Part shown: positions 17,557 to 27,505 of the stretch, piece by piece
Layout of the letters: every line of letters begins with the position of its first letter
Numbering within the stretch: position 1 is the stretch's first letter
DNA from: Proteiniphilum propionicum
GTDB taxonomy: Bacteria; Bacteroidota; Bacteroidia; Bacteroidales; Dysgonomonadaceae
DNA: 64,000 bases
NCBI RefSeq assembly: GCF_022267555.1
Contig: NZ_CP073586.1
Coordinates: forward strand, 3,328,501 to 3,392,500
Reading direction: 5' to 3'
Position numbers and translations under genes: made by a program
The notes under the pieces: model-generated
The model's input: the letters and a program-made list of their open reading frames with translations, nothing else
Database searches by the model: none
Told to the model about the DNA's origin: nothing

Positions 17557-18836
17557 TGATTGTATTCTTCAATCGTTTTGATAGCCGACCACAATACACC
17601 GGCTGTGCCTCGATATGCCCCCGAACCTTTAGGCTCACCGTCATGCGACCACCATTCGTAAAAACCATCATGTGCAATTGTTCTGTCAAGCATAGGGGAT
17701 ATGGCTTCATATGCTTCCGCATAAAAACCGTTGCGGGCTAACTGTTTAACCATTCGCGCCCCGAACCATGTCCAATCACCACCATTCTGATAGCCATAAT
17801 CGCCGCACTCGTATAAAATTGGATTATTAAAAAATCCGATGGGATAAAATGGATATATCGTTAAGCCTATAGATTGGGCTCCAGCCTTTTCAACATTCTC
17901 TTTCATCTTTTTGTATGAACTAATAATTTCCTTCTTTGATAACAATCCGGCTTCTATTGCAATCGCCGTACCTCCGTGATAATATATCTCCAATTCGTTT
18001 AATTCTGGGGGGAAAGGGGATTTATCAAGATAGAGATGGGGAATGAATTTCTGGCGTTTCTCGTCCCATAAATGTATCCTTACATTTGTGAATATTGTAT
18101 GGAATGTTTCTGACCAGAATTCTTTATTGTGCGTGGTGACAGACAGTAAATCCTTTATCGCAATGATAAACATCGCATTGTCATAAATATCCACACAGAG
18201 ATGTGACGTACTGTCTAAACAAACGCCCCATTCATGCTCAGGTTGCACATCGCCCCAATCGATCGTGGTAGCCCCCCACAGTAAACCGTATTTATCGGAA
18301 TAACGATGATCTAAAAGATAATACATAGCTTTTTCCATCCGTGACAATACGGATAAACCGTTAATTTTCTCTTGCAGAATTGTCGTATCACCGGTAGCTC
18401 TGATATATTTTGCAACAGCTTGTACAAGCGACGTCTCCTGATCGGTTTCAACCGTGTTCTTGTGAGCCATAAAACCGGGAGCACTGTCGGAATACCGGTA
18501 ATCATAAGACCCATTCGCTTTCTCTTTTGGCACATATCCGTCCGGAATATCCCCGTCTCCTTTCTGGAAATGAAAAAACATCAGCAAGGCTTCCCTTATT
18601 TCATGAGAACGGCCCACGTCACAAGCTAATTCAAGAAATGTATTCAGGTCCCTGATCCAAATCTCATTATAATGGCCGCCGGCATTCAAACCGGTTGAAA
18701 TGAATTCTTCGGCTTTATTTACCACTGATTCCAAACGTTTGTCATCCGCAATCTGGTTTCTTAATTTTCTATCCTGACAACCGGCAAACAGCATAAGACA
18801 AACAAATAAAACAGTAGTTAAAAAATATTTTTTCAT
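17553..18836 (-). CDS. (alpha/alpha)6-barrel glycoside hydrolase lipoprotein
   Basis: Predicted surface or periplasmic glycosidase of the six-hairpin class. The signal MKKYFLTTVLFVCLMLFAGC ends in a lipobox Cys; this favours the ATG at 18836 over those at 18842 or 18857. The catalytic-domain motifs are YNEIWIRDLNTFLELA, DNAMFIIAIKDLL, EIYYHGGTAIAIEAGLLS and YQNGGDWTWFGARM, recalling GH15/GH37/GH63 and mannosylglycerate-hydrolase-like enzymes. I cannot assign a CAZy family with certainty; GH125 was considered, but its RDMWLRD motif is absent. It is coupled by ATGA overlap to the GH92 gene, so action on the same mannoside is likely. Confidence 0.75.
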   Translation of the reverse strand: MKKYFLTTVLFVCLMLFAGCQDRKLRNQIADDKRLESVVNKAEEFISTGLNAGGHYNEIWIRDLNTFLELACDVGRSHEIREALLMFFHFQKGDGDIPDGYVPKEKANGSYDYRYSDSAPGFMAHKNTVETDQETSLVQAVAKYIRATGDTTILQEKINGLSVLSRMEKAMYYLLDHRYSDKYGLLWGATTIDWGDVQPEHEWGVCLDSTSHLCVDIYDNAMFIIAIKDLLSVTTHNKEFWSETFHTIFTNVRIHLWDEKRQKFIPHLYLDKSPFPPELNELEIYYHGGTAIAIEAGLLSKKEIISSYKKMKENVEKAGAQSIGLTIYPFYPIGFFNNPILYECGDYGYQNGGDWTWFGARMVKQLARNGFYAEAYEAISPMLDRTIAHDGFYEWWSHDGEPKGSGAYRGTAGVLWSAIKTIEEYNQ

Positions 18837-18902
18837 ATCCATTAGGTATTTATTCATACGATTATTTTATTTTTCACAATATGATGTATGAAATTATTTG
18901 AG

Positions 18903-19873
18903 TTATTGCACAGAAATTTTAAAATCCACTTTCAACATGAAATTTTTATACTTTCTTATAGTGATGATATTACCTCCGTTTGTAGACTCCCCTCCATCAC
19001 CTTTAAGAACTTTTAATATCCCGTTTTAACTACCCAGCCTTTTTCAGGGAACTGATCGAGTTTGGCACCACGCCATCCTTCAGTAGTTTTTCCGATCCAT
19101 AACAGCTTCCATCCATCTCTGGCTTTTTTTATAGAAATAGTTTTGGCAATTAAATTAATCTGCTTGATTTCATCTGGGTTTTCATTAATTTTAAATTGAT
19201 CAGGATTTTCAGTTATGATGCGTATATTTCGCCATGCAACAGCTTTTCCTTCTAATTCCACATTTCCAATAGAGTGAACTTGCGGGGCAATAAAGCTGGA
19301 AGGTGTCTTATCATCTAAAAAATCGGCACAAGGTATGCCATTTACCCATGTGCGAATTGAGCTACCTATTGCCTCTATGCGAGCTTTGTTCCACTCATTC
19401 TTTCTAAATGCTTTTTGCCCTGCAGAGTTGTGACCCATCGAATACAACCATCCACGACGTGCTTCATCGTAAACACCTCCGGTCCAAACTCTGGTAGAAG
19501 GATCAATCTCAAACTGATACCCATGCACTCTGCCGTTTTGATACTCTTCTAAGCTATTACTTCGGAGCTGGGCAACTGAATTTAGGCCATCATCAACTTT
19601 AAATTCAAACTCCAAAATAAAATCATCGTACATTTTTTTGTTGCTAAAAACGTATTGGGTGATCCCATTTTAGATATTCCTACAATTGTCTTGTTCACAA
19701 TTTTATACTCTGCTGTCCCATTTAACTTGGTCCAACCTTTTAGATTTCTCCCGTTAAATAGATCCTGCCATTTTGCTATAACTTGCAGCATTGGTCTTTG
19801 AATATATACCGTTCATGGCTAATCTTGCGGATACCAATGCGGCACTTTTAATAAATTCTCTTCTTGTTGTCAT
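18903..19873 (-). pseudogene. Broken DUF1080 (3-keto-disaccharide hydrolase) gene with Tat signal
   Basis: Pieces in three shifting frames reconstruct one gene. It starts MTTRREFIKSAALVSARLAM (twin-arginine signal), shifts near 19790 to [19 protein letters not shown], shifts again in an A7 tract near 19635 to [19 protein letters not shown], runs through the first DUF1080 domain to [11 protein letters not shown], then shifts near 19017 to [20 protein letters not shown], and stops at DFKISVQ. So there are at least three frameshifts and the second DUF1080 domain is cut off. The family cleaves 3-keto-glycosides or acts as laminin-G-like carbohydrate enzymes. It lies inside the mannoside operon and is presumably non-functional. 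Confidence 0.85.
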
Positions 19874-19949
19874 AACATATTTTCAAGAGCTAATGCTTCG
19901 TATTTCATGTTTATTATGGATTTCACTCCTCATTATTCCCTCTTTTCCA

Positions 19950-21077
19950 TTAATCCGAATAGGATCCATAAACTGAAAATTCGGCCAAATGAGCATGGAC
20001 AGTACCACCCGCAGTCATGACAATTTTGATAAATTGTAAAGTTGGTTTTCCTTCCAAGGAGAATTGTTGTACTTTACCATTTACCGGTTCGAAATCGAAA
20101 CTGCCGTAATCATTCCATGTGATGCCATCCTTACTTCCCTCAATGTTGAATTTTGTGAAACTTTGATTGGCATAATTTGATCTCGGGATAAGTTCAATAT
20201 ACTTTACGGTCACTTTTCTTTTCATATCAATTGCAAGCCAATGAGGATATCCAGGCGAGGCGGGTTTATGCTTGGAATGCCAATATGTATTCGGGTCATC
20301 ATCAATCACTTTCTCAGGACCTCCGTTTGGTGCCTGGGTATCGGCTGCGTTTGAACTCGCGGTAATGGCCCAACCATTTTTTTTCATTTTTTGCGGAGGC
20401 ATGGTTCTTAAATAATAGTCAGTATAAAAAGTATCGATAGCGCCAACCTCAGGAATATAAGCAGTCCTATACCTATATTGGGTTCCACCTTTAAAATCGG
20501 TAATGGTAGTACTGACATCATCGACCATGGCAAGTATAGTACGATCAAGCCCCTGACTGTTTTTGTAAACTATCTCTGAAAAGATAGCTCCTTTGGCTAT
20601 ATCGGCTTTCTCCCAATTAATGATCCATCCGTCATCTTCAGAGACCACTTCTTCCGAAATATTTCTGTTAAAAATGCCTGCTTGATAAATTGCCCCGTAA
20701 GATCTCCCGGATACCTCTACCGGGATCGAAGCATTACCTGCGGCATCAAAAGTTTTTATGATAAACGTGTAGGTATTTTCCTCTAATCCTTCTATAAAGC
20801 AGCGGATAGTATCTAATTCTTGTGATACATCCAACTCCACTGAATCAGTATAGTTATTCCAATAAATCTCTGATCTGGACACTTTGGGATCAGATCCCTT
20901 AAGCCATGAAACCTGAACTCTATCTCTGCCCGCAGCAATAAAGGGAGAAGTTGCTTTTCCCGGGTAAATGATCCCGTTGGGAACAACATGCTCCTTATAA
21001 ATTTCATCCATATTCTGACAAGAAGAATACAGGAATAGTACAATGATACTTGATAAAATATAATTAAATGTTCTCAT
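19950..21077 (-). CDS. SusE/F-position surface lipoprotein with DUF4998 and F5/8 type C domain
   Basis: Predicted cell-surface glycan-binding lipoprotein. The signal MRTFNYILSSIIVLFLYSSC ends in a lipobox; a TTG at 21110 is rejected because it overlaps the upstream gene. Residues about 25-220 match DUF4998 (fibronectin-like, with SRSEIYWNNYTDSVEL). The C-terminal 140 residues form a discoidin-like F5/8C carbohydrate-binding domain with VIDDDPNTYWHSK and PHWLAIDMKRKVTVKYIEL. It follows the DUF4959/DUF5000 lipoprotein gene by 11 nt. The pair take the place of SusE and SusF. The ligand is probably the mannoside imported by SusC. Confidence 0.85.
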   Translation of the reverse strand: MRTFNYILSSIIVLFLYSSCQNMDEIYKEHVVPNGIIYPGKATSPFIAAGRDRVQVSWLKGSDPKVSRSEIYWNNYTDSVELDVSQELDTIRCFIEGLEENTYTFIIKTFDAAGNASIPVEVSGRSYGAIYQAGIFNRNISEEVVSEDDGWIINWEKADIAKGAIFSEIVYKNSQGLDRTILAMVDDVSTTITDFKGGTQYRYRTAYIPEVGAIDTFYTDYYLRTMPPQKMKKNGWAITASSNAADTQAPNGGPEKVIDDDPNTYWHSKHKPASPGYPHWLAIDMKRKVTVKYIELIPRSNYANQSFTKFNIEGSKDGITWNDYGSFDFEPVNGKVQQFSLEGKPTLQFIKIVMTAGGTVHAHLAEFSVYGSYSD

Positions 21078-21088
21078 TGGATATAATT

Positions 21089-22342
21089 TTAATCGATAAT
21101 TTGTCCCCAAAAAGATATTTCAGCAATGATTAGTTGCCCACTGGTAACTTCCGAACCATGGGTTGCATAAGTTGAGTTGGTCTTGAACCGAATATATTTC
21201 ACCGGCCGATATGGATTTGGTATCTTGTCAGAAACAACTAATTCACAATCAATCCCTTCAACTCTAGCATAGTTTTTATCTTCGGCTGTTATGGTTCCTA
21301 CAGAACCTTTCTCAGAATAGCCCGATGGTTTAAAAGCTTCAAATTCACCCAAAAGATGCCAGTTATCCCAACTTCCATCGGAAGGAGGGAGTTCGGATCC
21401 CCACAGTTCGAAGGTTCTTGGACTTGAATTCATATATTCATCATTCAACCGATGATGTACCTTGAATCGGCTAATGGATACTTTATGTCCTAAAGAGATG
21501 GTGAAGTGTTGAGGTATTGGCTCCGTATTTTTTCCTGCATAGACATTCCCCCCTCTGTTGCTGGTTATGCCATCCCACATTCCCTCTATTGCATACTGAG
21601 GACCTTGGATATACTCCCAACTGTCCCCGGGTAGTTTCATATTTTTAAAATTATCCTTTGGAATTTCTTCTTCAAGAACAGGTATAATCGTTTGTACCAG
21701 TGTGTCAGACTTGTTGTTCCATCGATCTCTGATATACAGAGCAAAGTTCAGCTCCTTATTCTCGAGACCTCTTCGGTAAAAACTTCCGCCTGGTGCTTTT
21801 GTGTAAAAAGTTTGTAATGGTAACCATTCACCCGTTCCTAACGAATCGATCATAAGTACCAATGCCAAATTAGCTCGAGCTTCATTGGTGAATTCAATTT
21901 TTACACCACCGAAAGTGGCATCCATACTCTTGGAGGCGATGATAATAGGCGGTTCTAATGGGTTAACATTCACGGCAACGGGTTTAGAAGATTTGCCATT
22001 TCGTCCGATACTATAGAGTCTTACTTCATACGATTTTATTTCCCCAAGTCCTTCAACAAGCAAGGAGTCGGTGTATAATGAAGCCTCCGATTTCACGATT
22101 TGTCCGGGAGTCCTTTCATATTCTGCTTTCACTCCTAATAAATTTTCGTCGTCAGGTATAGAGTACCGAATAATAGCCCCTCCGGATATATTCTCAATTT
22201 TTGTAATTGTTACAGGTGCGGGAGCAGGGGTTGCGTCATCAATCTGATCGATGCGACCTTCTTCTTTACAACCTATAAAGATTATGAGAACAGAAAATAT
22301 CCACATTGACAGCAAAGCAATACTTTTATTCATATTTTCCAT
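21089..22342 (-). CDS. DUF4959/DUF5126/DUF5000 surface lipoprotein
   Basis: Predicted SusE-like glycan-binding lipoprotein. The lipobox signal is MNKSIALLSMWIFSVLIIFIGC; the start could be 22342 (MENM) or 22333 (MNKS), while the TTG at 22378 overlaps susD and is unlikely. Three domains follow: DUF4959 (about residues 30-120, with GAIIRYSIPDDENLLGVKAEY), DUF5126 (about 120-220, PPIIIASKSMDATFGGVKIEF) and a galactose-binding-like DUF5000 (about 260-415, KNTEPIPQHFTISLGHKVS). This triple arrangement is common downstream of susD in Bacteroidetes loci. The exact ligand is unknown. Confidence 0.85.
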   Translation of the reverse strand: MENMNKSIALLSMWIFSVLIIFIGCKEEGRIDQIDDATPAPAPVTITKIENISGGAIIRYSIPDDENLLGVKAEYERTPGQIVKSEASLYTDSLLVEGLGEIKSYEVRLYSIGRNGKSSKPVAVNVNPLEPPIIIASKSMDATFGGVKIEFTNEARANLALVLMIDSLGTGEWLPLQTFYTKAPGGSFYRRGLENKELNFALYIRDRWNNKSDTLVQTIIPVLEEEIPKDNFKNMKLPGDSWEYIQGPQYAIEGMWDGITSNRGGNVYAGKNTEPIPQHFTISLGHKVSISRFKVHHRLNDEYMNSSPRTFELWGSELPPSDGSWDNWHLLGEFEAFKPSGYSEKGSVGTITAEDKNYARVEGIDCELVVSDKIPNPYRPVKYIRFKTNSTYATHGSEVTSGQLIIAEISFWGQIID

Positions 22343-22371
22343 ATTTTTACATTCATTTTTTTCAATACATT

Positions 22372-24306
22372 TTACCAACCAATATTTTGAACAAGATTTC
22401 TGTTATTCTCGATATATGCTTCTCTTAACGGCCAGAAATAATTTTTTACGGAAAATTTCTGTTCGAATAGGGGAACAACTTTATAAAACAGGTCCGGATT
22501 ACCTTCGGTAACATTCCATCCCTCTATCGGGGTTTGATAATACGAAGGAGCAGTTTTCCACCGCCGAATATCCCAAAATCTTTGACCTTCAAATGCCAAT
22601 TCAATCAAACGTTCCCTATGGATAATTTCTCTCATTCCATCCTGTGTGAGATATTTTTTCGTGTTAGCGAAATTGTCCCATGAATATTTGACACCTTGCA
22701 ATCCTGCTCGTTGTCTTACCAAGTCGATATATGTAAATAATTCACTTTGATTTTCACCTATTGGTCCCTCGGTTTCATTAATAGCCTCGGCATACAGAAG
22801 GTATAAATCTGCCAATCGGATTACAGGCCAGGGATAGTACTCAATGTCATATCCGTTTTCGGAGGATTGCACATTTTGAAAATGCACATTTTTCTTCCAC
22901 CAATATCCCGTAAATGGGCCATATTCACGACCTCTGTTTTTTCCTTGCGTACCGCCTCTGCGAGCGGCTACATAAAACAGATCGAGTGGTTTCGAATCGT
23001 CGTATTTTCCTTGTCCGTACCATATTCCGCCGTCGAACCCCAAATTGGCATAAAAGCGAGGTTCACGATTAAAATGTAATAGAATGGTTTGATATCCCTC
23101 GCGGATATAAAGATTGTCCTGTTTCCCGGCAACTTTTAGTTCTAACACATCTATTCCTGCCCATTCCGAATCTTCCTCAATGGGGACACCATGATCGGTA
23201 TAGAACAATTTCGCAATTTTGAGCGGCGGTTGCAATTGCGATCTCATCTGAAAATTATCGATGTAACGGATATCCAGATTGGGCGATGCCAATCGTTGAT
23301 TTTGCAGAATATTGCCACGACCGGTCTTGGTGTTTGCCCAAATGATTTCACTGTTCCATTTGTCACAAAAAGCATTTCTGATGGATAATTGAGTAGTGAT
23401 CGTATCTGTCAGTTTGTATTGTTGATAATTGGGATTGTAGGTGTATAATTTCATTCCGGCACTATGACAGGTTTCAATCGCCTCTTTACATGCTGTTACG
23501 GCTTTTTCCCATTTTGATATTTCATATTGAGCTGGGAAAAGAGGTTTTCCATCCGGATTTTTCAAAGTAACCTGATCGGAATTTCCATTGAATAACGGAC
23601 TGGCTGCCGTGACCAGTACCTTTGCCTTCATCGCTGCGGCAATGGGTTTAGTGATTCTCCCCAGGTCTGAGGTAGGGTTGTCTATAATCAAGGGAAGATT
23701 CGGCATAGCCCCATCAAGCAGTTCAACAATATAATGGAAACAATCATCAATGGGATTTCTATAGACTTTTACTTCATCCACACCTGCATCAATGGGTAAA
23801 TTCTCTTTTATCAATGGAATTGGGCCATACATACGTACCAGGTAAAAATGGTAATAAGCTTTTAAGAAAGTGACTTCTGCTTTCCATAATTTTTTTTCCC
23901 ACTCTGGTAAATCGGGAACTTTGTCTACATTTTCCAAAAAAATATTGCAATGTCTCAATGCTATATAGAGACTCACCCAATAACCGTTTCCTATAGGGTT
24001 GTTAGAGTTTTGGAATCCTTGCGCCAATCTAAACATATCCTGTCCAAATTGTGAGGGTGCAGGATCAATGAGTGACCACATCTCATCTCCGCCTATAATC
24101 GCAGGATCGGATCCCAGATTACCATCCTGAGGTAAGTATGAGTAACAGGTATACAGGTACTTCTTAGCTTCTGACCTCATGGTAAAAGCCATTTCAATAG
24201 TAGCGATATTATCTGGTACAATATCCAAATAGTCCGAACAAGAGATGCTTATTGTTCCTATGAGAAAAAATGAGACCAAATAAAGAGTGATTTTATTTCT
24301 TTTCAT
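22372..24306 (-). CDS. SusD/RagB outer-membrane lipoprotein
   Basis: Surface lipoprotein that binds oligosaccharide and caps the partner TonB-dependent transporter. The signal MKRNKITLYLVSFFLIGTIS ends with a lipobox Cys23 (SISC). The SusD helical body is recognisable by ANDPAI-like GDEMWSLI, the TPR region LPEWEKKLWKAEVTFLKAYY, and the C-terminal RLADLYLLYAEAINE and REIIHRERLIELAFEGQRF. Length (644 aa) is on the long side for the family. It follows susC by 11 nt, and the pair defines the island's import system. Confidence 0.94.
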   Translation of the reverse strand: MKRNKITLYLVSFFLIGTISISCSDYLDIVPDNIATIEMAFTMRSEAKKYLYTCYSYLPQDGNLGSDPAIIGGDEMWSLIDPAPSQFGQDMFRLAQGFQNSNNPIGNGYWVSLYIALRHCNIFLENVDKVPDLPEWEKKLWKAEVTFLKAYYHFYLVRMYGPIPLIKENLPIDAGVDEVKVYRNPIDDCFHYIVELLDGAMPNLPLIIDNPTSDLGRITKPIAAAMKAKVLVTAASPLFNGNSDQVTLKNPDGKPLFPAQYEISKWEKAVTACKEAIETCHSAGMKLYTYNPNYQQYKLTDTITTQLSIRNAFCDKWNSEIIWANTKTGRGNILQNQRLASPNLDIRYIDNFQMRSQLQPPLKIAKLFYTDHGVPIEEDSEWAGIDVLELKVAGKQDNLYIREGYQTILLHFNREPRFYANLGFDGGIWYGQGKYDDSKPLDLFYVAARRGGTQGKNRGREYGPFTGYWWKKNVHFQNVQSSENGYDIEYYPWPVIRLADLYLLYAEAINETEGPIGENQSELFTYIDLVRQRAGLQGVKYSWDNFANTKKYLTQDGMREIIHRERLIELAFEGQRFWDIRRWKTAPSYYQTPIEGWNVTEGNPDLFYKVVPLFEQKFSVKNYFWPLREAYIENNRNLVQNIGW

Positions 24307-24317
24307 TTTATAAGCGA

Positions 24318-27300
24318 TTAATTAATTGTTAAATTTATTCCAGCATTAAATACCCGCTGAATAGGATATCCCAGCCCTTCACCAGCCATTTCCACATCCC
24401 ATAATTTGAATTTGCTGAATAGGAGCAAGTTGTTTCCACTCAAATACAATCTCAGATTACCTAGATGATATTTCTTTTGCCATTTTCCTGGTATTGTATA
24501 TCCGATTTCGGCTTGTTTCAAGCGAACAAATGATCCATCACGCATAAACCAAGTACTTGTCTGAATATTGTTATGGTTGAGTGTTGGAGAAAGTCTTGGC
24601 CAAATGGCATACATATCCTGGTTTGCTTCCGACCAATGGCTGTCCGCATATGCTTGTAATATCTGAGTCTGGTTCCGGAATGGAGAGGTGTTTGCCGCGT
24701 TCATCCAGAATGATTCGTTCGCTGCTCCCTGAAAGAACAGGGAAAAGTCAAACCTCTTATATCCCATTGAAAAACCAAACCCATAAACAATTTCAGGGAC
24801 GGTAGGGTATCCTATTGGTACTTTATCCGCTTCTGTAATTTTACCATCTCGGTTTATATCGGTATACTTTATATCTCCTCCGCCATATAAGGAACCGAAT
24901 CCCTGATAGGGTGAATTATCTGCTTCCGCATCATCCATAAATAATCTTTCTGCAATATAGCCCCAGGTCTGATTCAAGGACTGCCCCACCCTTGATCTCC
25001 AATATTCATTATATTGGGGTTCTTCAAAAACCTCAAACTTACTGCTTGCATAAGTGAAATTACCTCTCGCGGATGTCCAAAAATCTTTATTCCATGATTG
25101 TTGGTAGTCTAAAGAGATATCTATTCCTTTTCCTGATGCCTCTCCAACATTTGCTCTTATTGGTGCAGTTAATCCCATGGTAGTGGGAATAGCTTCCCTT
25201 GTCATTAATATCTTGCTACGATGTTCGGTAAAATATTCGGCAATGATATTAATCTTGTTCCATAATCCAAATTCCAAAGCATAATTGTTTTTTAAAGAAG
25301 TTTCCCAGCTAATATTCGGGTTTGAATATCTCGAAATAGAAATGCCAGAAAGTCCCTTATCTACGTTGGTTCCAAATGTTGCTCCATGATTTCCATCATT
25401 CATATTTACATTGGATAGGTAGAAAAATCGATCACTGGATGTGCCTATCTGGTCATTTCCAACCAACCCATAACTATATCTTAATTTTAAGTTTGAGATG
25501 ACAGGCTTTATCGGATCCCAAAAATTTTCATTGGAGACCACCCATGCAACACCGGCTGACGGAAAGAAGCCAAATCGTTTATCTTTCGAAAAGCGCTCGG
25601 AGCCATTATACCCGAAATTGAATTCTGTAAAATACCGGTTTTCATATGAATAGGTTAATCTTCCTGATAGGCCAACATTCCTCGAAGGGAGGGACAATTG
25701 AATATTTCCTGCATTAGCTTTGCTCTGATCCCGCAACATATAGACTAAAAGCCCGCTTACATTATGTTTTTCGTTGAATGTCCGTTGATAATTCAATGTG
25801 GATTCCATGTACATGATACTGGTTATATCCTTGCCCCCTTCTGAATAATTCAAATATTCTGTACCGTTATCATTCGTTTGTATCAGTTGATATTTGTCAG
25901 TTACACTGTAATAACTGCCGATTTGGTAATAATAAGGATTATAAAACCTTCGAACATCATATTTCGACACTCTTGTGATATTCATTAATCCTTTGATTGA
26001 AAGTCCTTCGGTCAAAAAATTAAGATCCTGCTTGAGCTCCAGGTGTGCCATCATTTGTGATCTTTTTTCTTCCCTATACCCTCTTACCATTTCAGCATAG
26101 GGATTGGTATATGAATCGTCATAATTCCCGAACATAATATGATTAACAAATTTATGTTCTTCATCTACCGGGTAAAAAGCGGGGAACATGACCGGATTGG
26201 CGTGCATTACCATATTATACATCTCCTTTCCTGAATAAATAGGACCTGTATAATCATCGAAATTACCGTTTAACCGGACGATCATTTCGGTTGTTTTTGT
26301 CAAATCAATATTAATATTACTTCGCAATGTGTAAATTTCAGATTTGATGTTATTATTAAAATTGTTTCTTTTATCTACATTAAGAATCCCGTTATCTACG
26401 CTATAAGAGCCAGCTACATAATATCTGGCAACGCCACCGCCACCACTAACATTGAGATTTACTCTCTGGTTAGCTGTGTAATCTTTGAACAACATATCTT
26501 TCCAATGGACGGCAGGATAGATAAGAGGGTTCATTCCTGCAGCCGTATTCTCAATTTTCTCATCACTGTACGGTAATTCGCCTAGGGGATCCCGAGTGAG
26601 CACTGCTTCATTATGGAGTTTCATATATGTTACCGGATCGGCAATTTTTATGTCTTTCGTCGGTTGAGAAATAGAGTTCTCTATGCGGACTGATATCTTC
26701 GCAGGACCTTCTTTCCCCTGTTTAGTTGTAATGAGAATGACCCCATTGGCACCTCTTGCGCCGTATAACGCGGTGGCTGTAGCATCTTTCATTACGGAGA
26801 AACTTGCAATATCATCGGGTTGTAACCTGGCTAAATCAGTAGTGGTTAGTTCAATCCCGTCAATCAATATTAAAGGATTCTTGTTCTCTCCGAAGGTGGT
26901 GATACCACGTACAAAAAAGTCAGCATAATCCTGTCCCGGTTCGCCACTTCGCTGATAGGATATAACACCAGCCATTCTACCGGCAAGAGCCGTAGTAAGA
27001 TTGCTTGATGGAACTTTGAGTTCGGTCGGATTTACTGTCGTGATTGAACCTATTACACTCTCTTTCTTTTGCTTTCCGAAAGCAACAATCGTTACTTCTT
27101 CGAGTTCGCTTGTCTCCGGCCTTAAAGACGCCTCGATAAACGTTTTATTTCCAACCTCAATGGTTTGTGACTGCATCCCTAAAAACGAAAAAACGAGTTT
27201 ATCGGATGTGGTCACTTTAATTTCAAATGTTCCATCTATATCCGTGGTTACTCCTCTTGTTGACTTATCTACAAGGATGCTCACGCCCGGCAACGGTTCA

Positions 27301-27404
27301 CCGGTTTCCGCTTCTATCACTTTTCCCTTTACTTGTACCGGTTGCTGTGCAATTAACGATAATGGAAAAAGAAAAATTAAAAAAAGTAATTTCGTTTTTT
27401 TCAT
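24318..27404 (-). CDS. SusC/RagA TonB-dependent transporter (no STN domain)
   Basis: Outer-membrane active importer for oligosaccharides. A signal peptide (residues 1-19, LSLIAQ) is followed by a carboxypeptidase-regulatory-like domain (about 22-100, KGKVIEAETGEPLPGVSILV), the TonB box region EEVTIVAFGKQKKESV, a plug domain (IDGIELTTTDLARLQPDDIA) and a 22-strand barrel ending VFNAGINLTIN. There is no N-terminal STN signalling domain, in agreement with control by the adjacent LacI regulator rather than by an ECF sigma/FecR pair. Length is 1028 aa. A LacI-type operator lies 45 nt upstream of the start. Confidence 0.95.
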   Translation of the reverse strand: MKKTKLLFLIFLFPLSLIAQQPVQVKGKVIEAETGEPLPGVSILVDKSTRGVTTDIDGTFEIKVTTSDKLVFSFLGMQSQTIEVGNKTFIEASLRPETSELEEVTIVAFGKQKKESVIGSITTVNPTELKVPSSNLTTALAGRMAGVISYQRSGEPGQDYADFFVRGITTFGENKNPLILIDGIELTTTDLARLQPDDIASFSVMKDATATALYGARGANGVILITTKQGKEGPAKISVRIENSISQPTKDIKIADPVTYMKLHNEAVLTRDPLGELPYSDEKIENTAAGMNPLIYPAVHWKDMLFKDYTANQRVNLNVSGGGGVARYYVAGSYSVDNGILNVDKRNNFNNNIKSEIYTLRSNINIDLTKTTEMIVRLNGNFDDYTGPIYSGKEMYNMVMHANPVMFPAFYPVDEEHKFVNHIMFGNYDDSYTNPYAEMVRGYREEKRSQMMAHLELKQDLNFLTEGLSIKGLMNITRVSKYDVRRFYNPYYYQIGSYYSVTDKYQLIQTNDNGTEYLNYSEGGKDITSIMYMESTLNYQRTFNEKHNVSGLLVYMLRDQSKANAGNIQLSLPSRNVGLSGRLTYSYENRYFTEFNFGYNGSERFSKDKRFGFFPSAGVAWVVSNENFWDPIKPVISNLKLRYSYGLVGNDQIGTSSDRFFYLSNVNMNDGNHGATFGTNVDKGLSGISISRYSNPNISWETSLKNNYALEFGLWNKINIIAEYFTEHRSKILMTREAIPTTMGLTAPIRANVGEASGKGIDISLDYQQSWNKDFWTSARGNFTYASSKFEVFEEPQYNEYWRSRVGQSLNQTWGYIAERLFMDDAEADNSPYQGFGSLYGGGDIKYTDINRDGKITEADKVPIGYPTVPEIVYGFGFSMGYKRFDFSLFFQGAANESFWMNAANTSPFRNQTQILQAYADSHWSEANQDMYAIWPRLSPTLNHNNIQTSTWFMRDGSFVRLKQAEIGYTIPGKWQKKYHLGNLRLYLSGNNLLLFSKFKLWDVEMAGEGLGYPIQRVFNAGINLTIN

Positions 27405-27448
27405 TAGTAAAATCTATTATAATAATTTAAGTTTGTTGATAAGCATAA

Positions 27449-27465
27449 GCTAAACCGGTTAACTA
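27449..27465. promoter_or_regulatory. LacI-type operator upstream of susC
   Basis: GCTAAACCGGTTAACTA with the perfect palindromic core AACCGGTT. It is identical over 17 nt to a site at 28528-28544 in front of lacI. It lies 45 nt upstream of the susC start codon, where a repressor would control the whole operon. Confidence 0.85.
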
Positions 27466-27505
27466 ATCATGTATAAAAAATAGTATCTTCATGATCAATT
27501 AAGTT

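Noticed and set aside
17553-18836. Assignment of the glycosidase to GH125 alpha-1,6-mannosidases
   Set aside because: The context fits, but the GH125 motif with RDMWLRD is not found; the IWIRDLN and GGDWTWFGARM motifs are closer to other (alpha/alpha)6 families.
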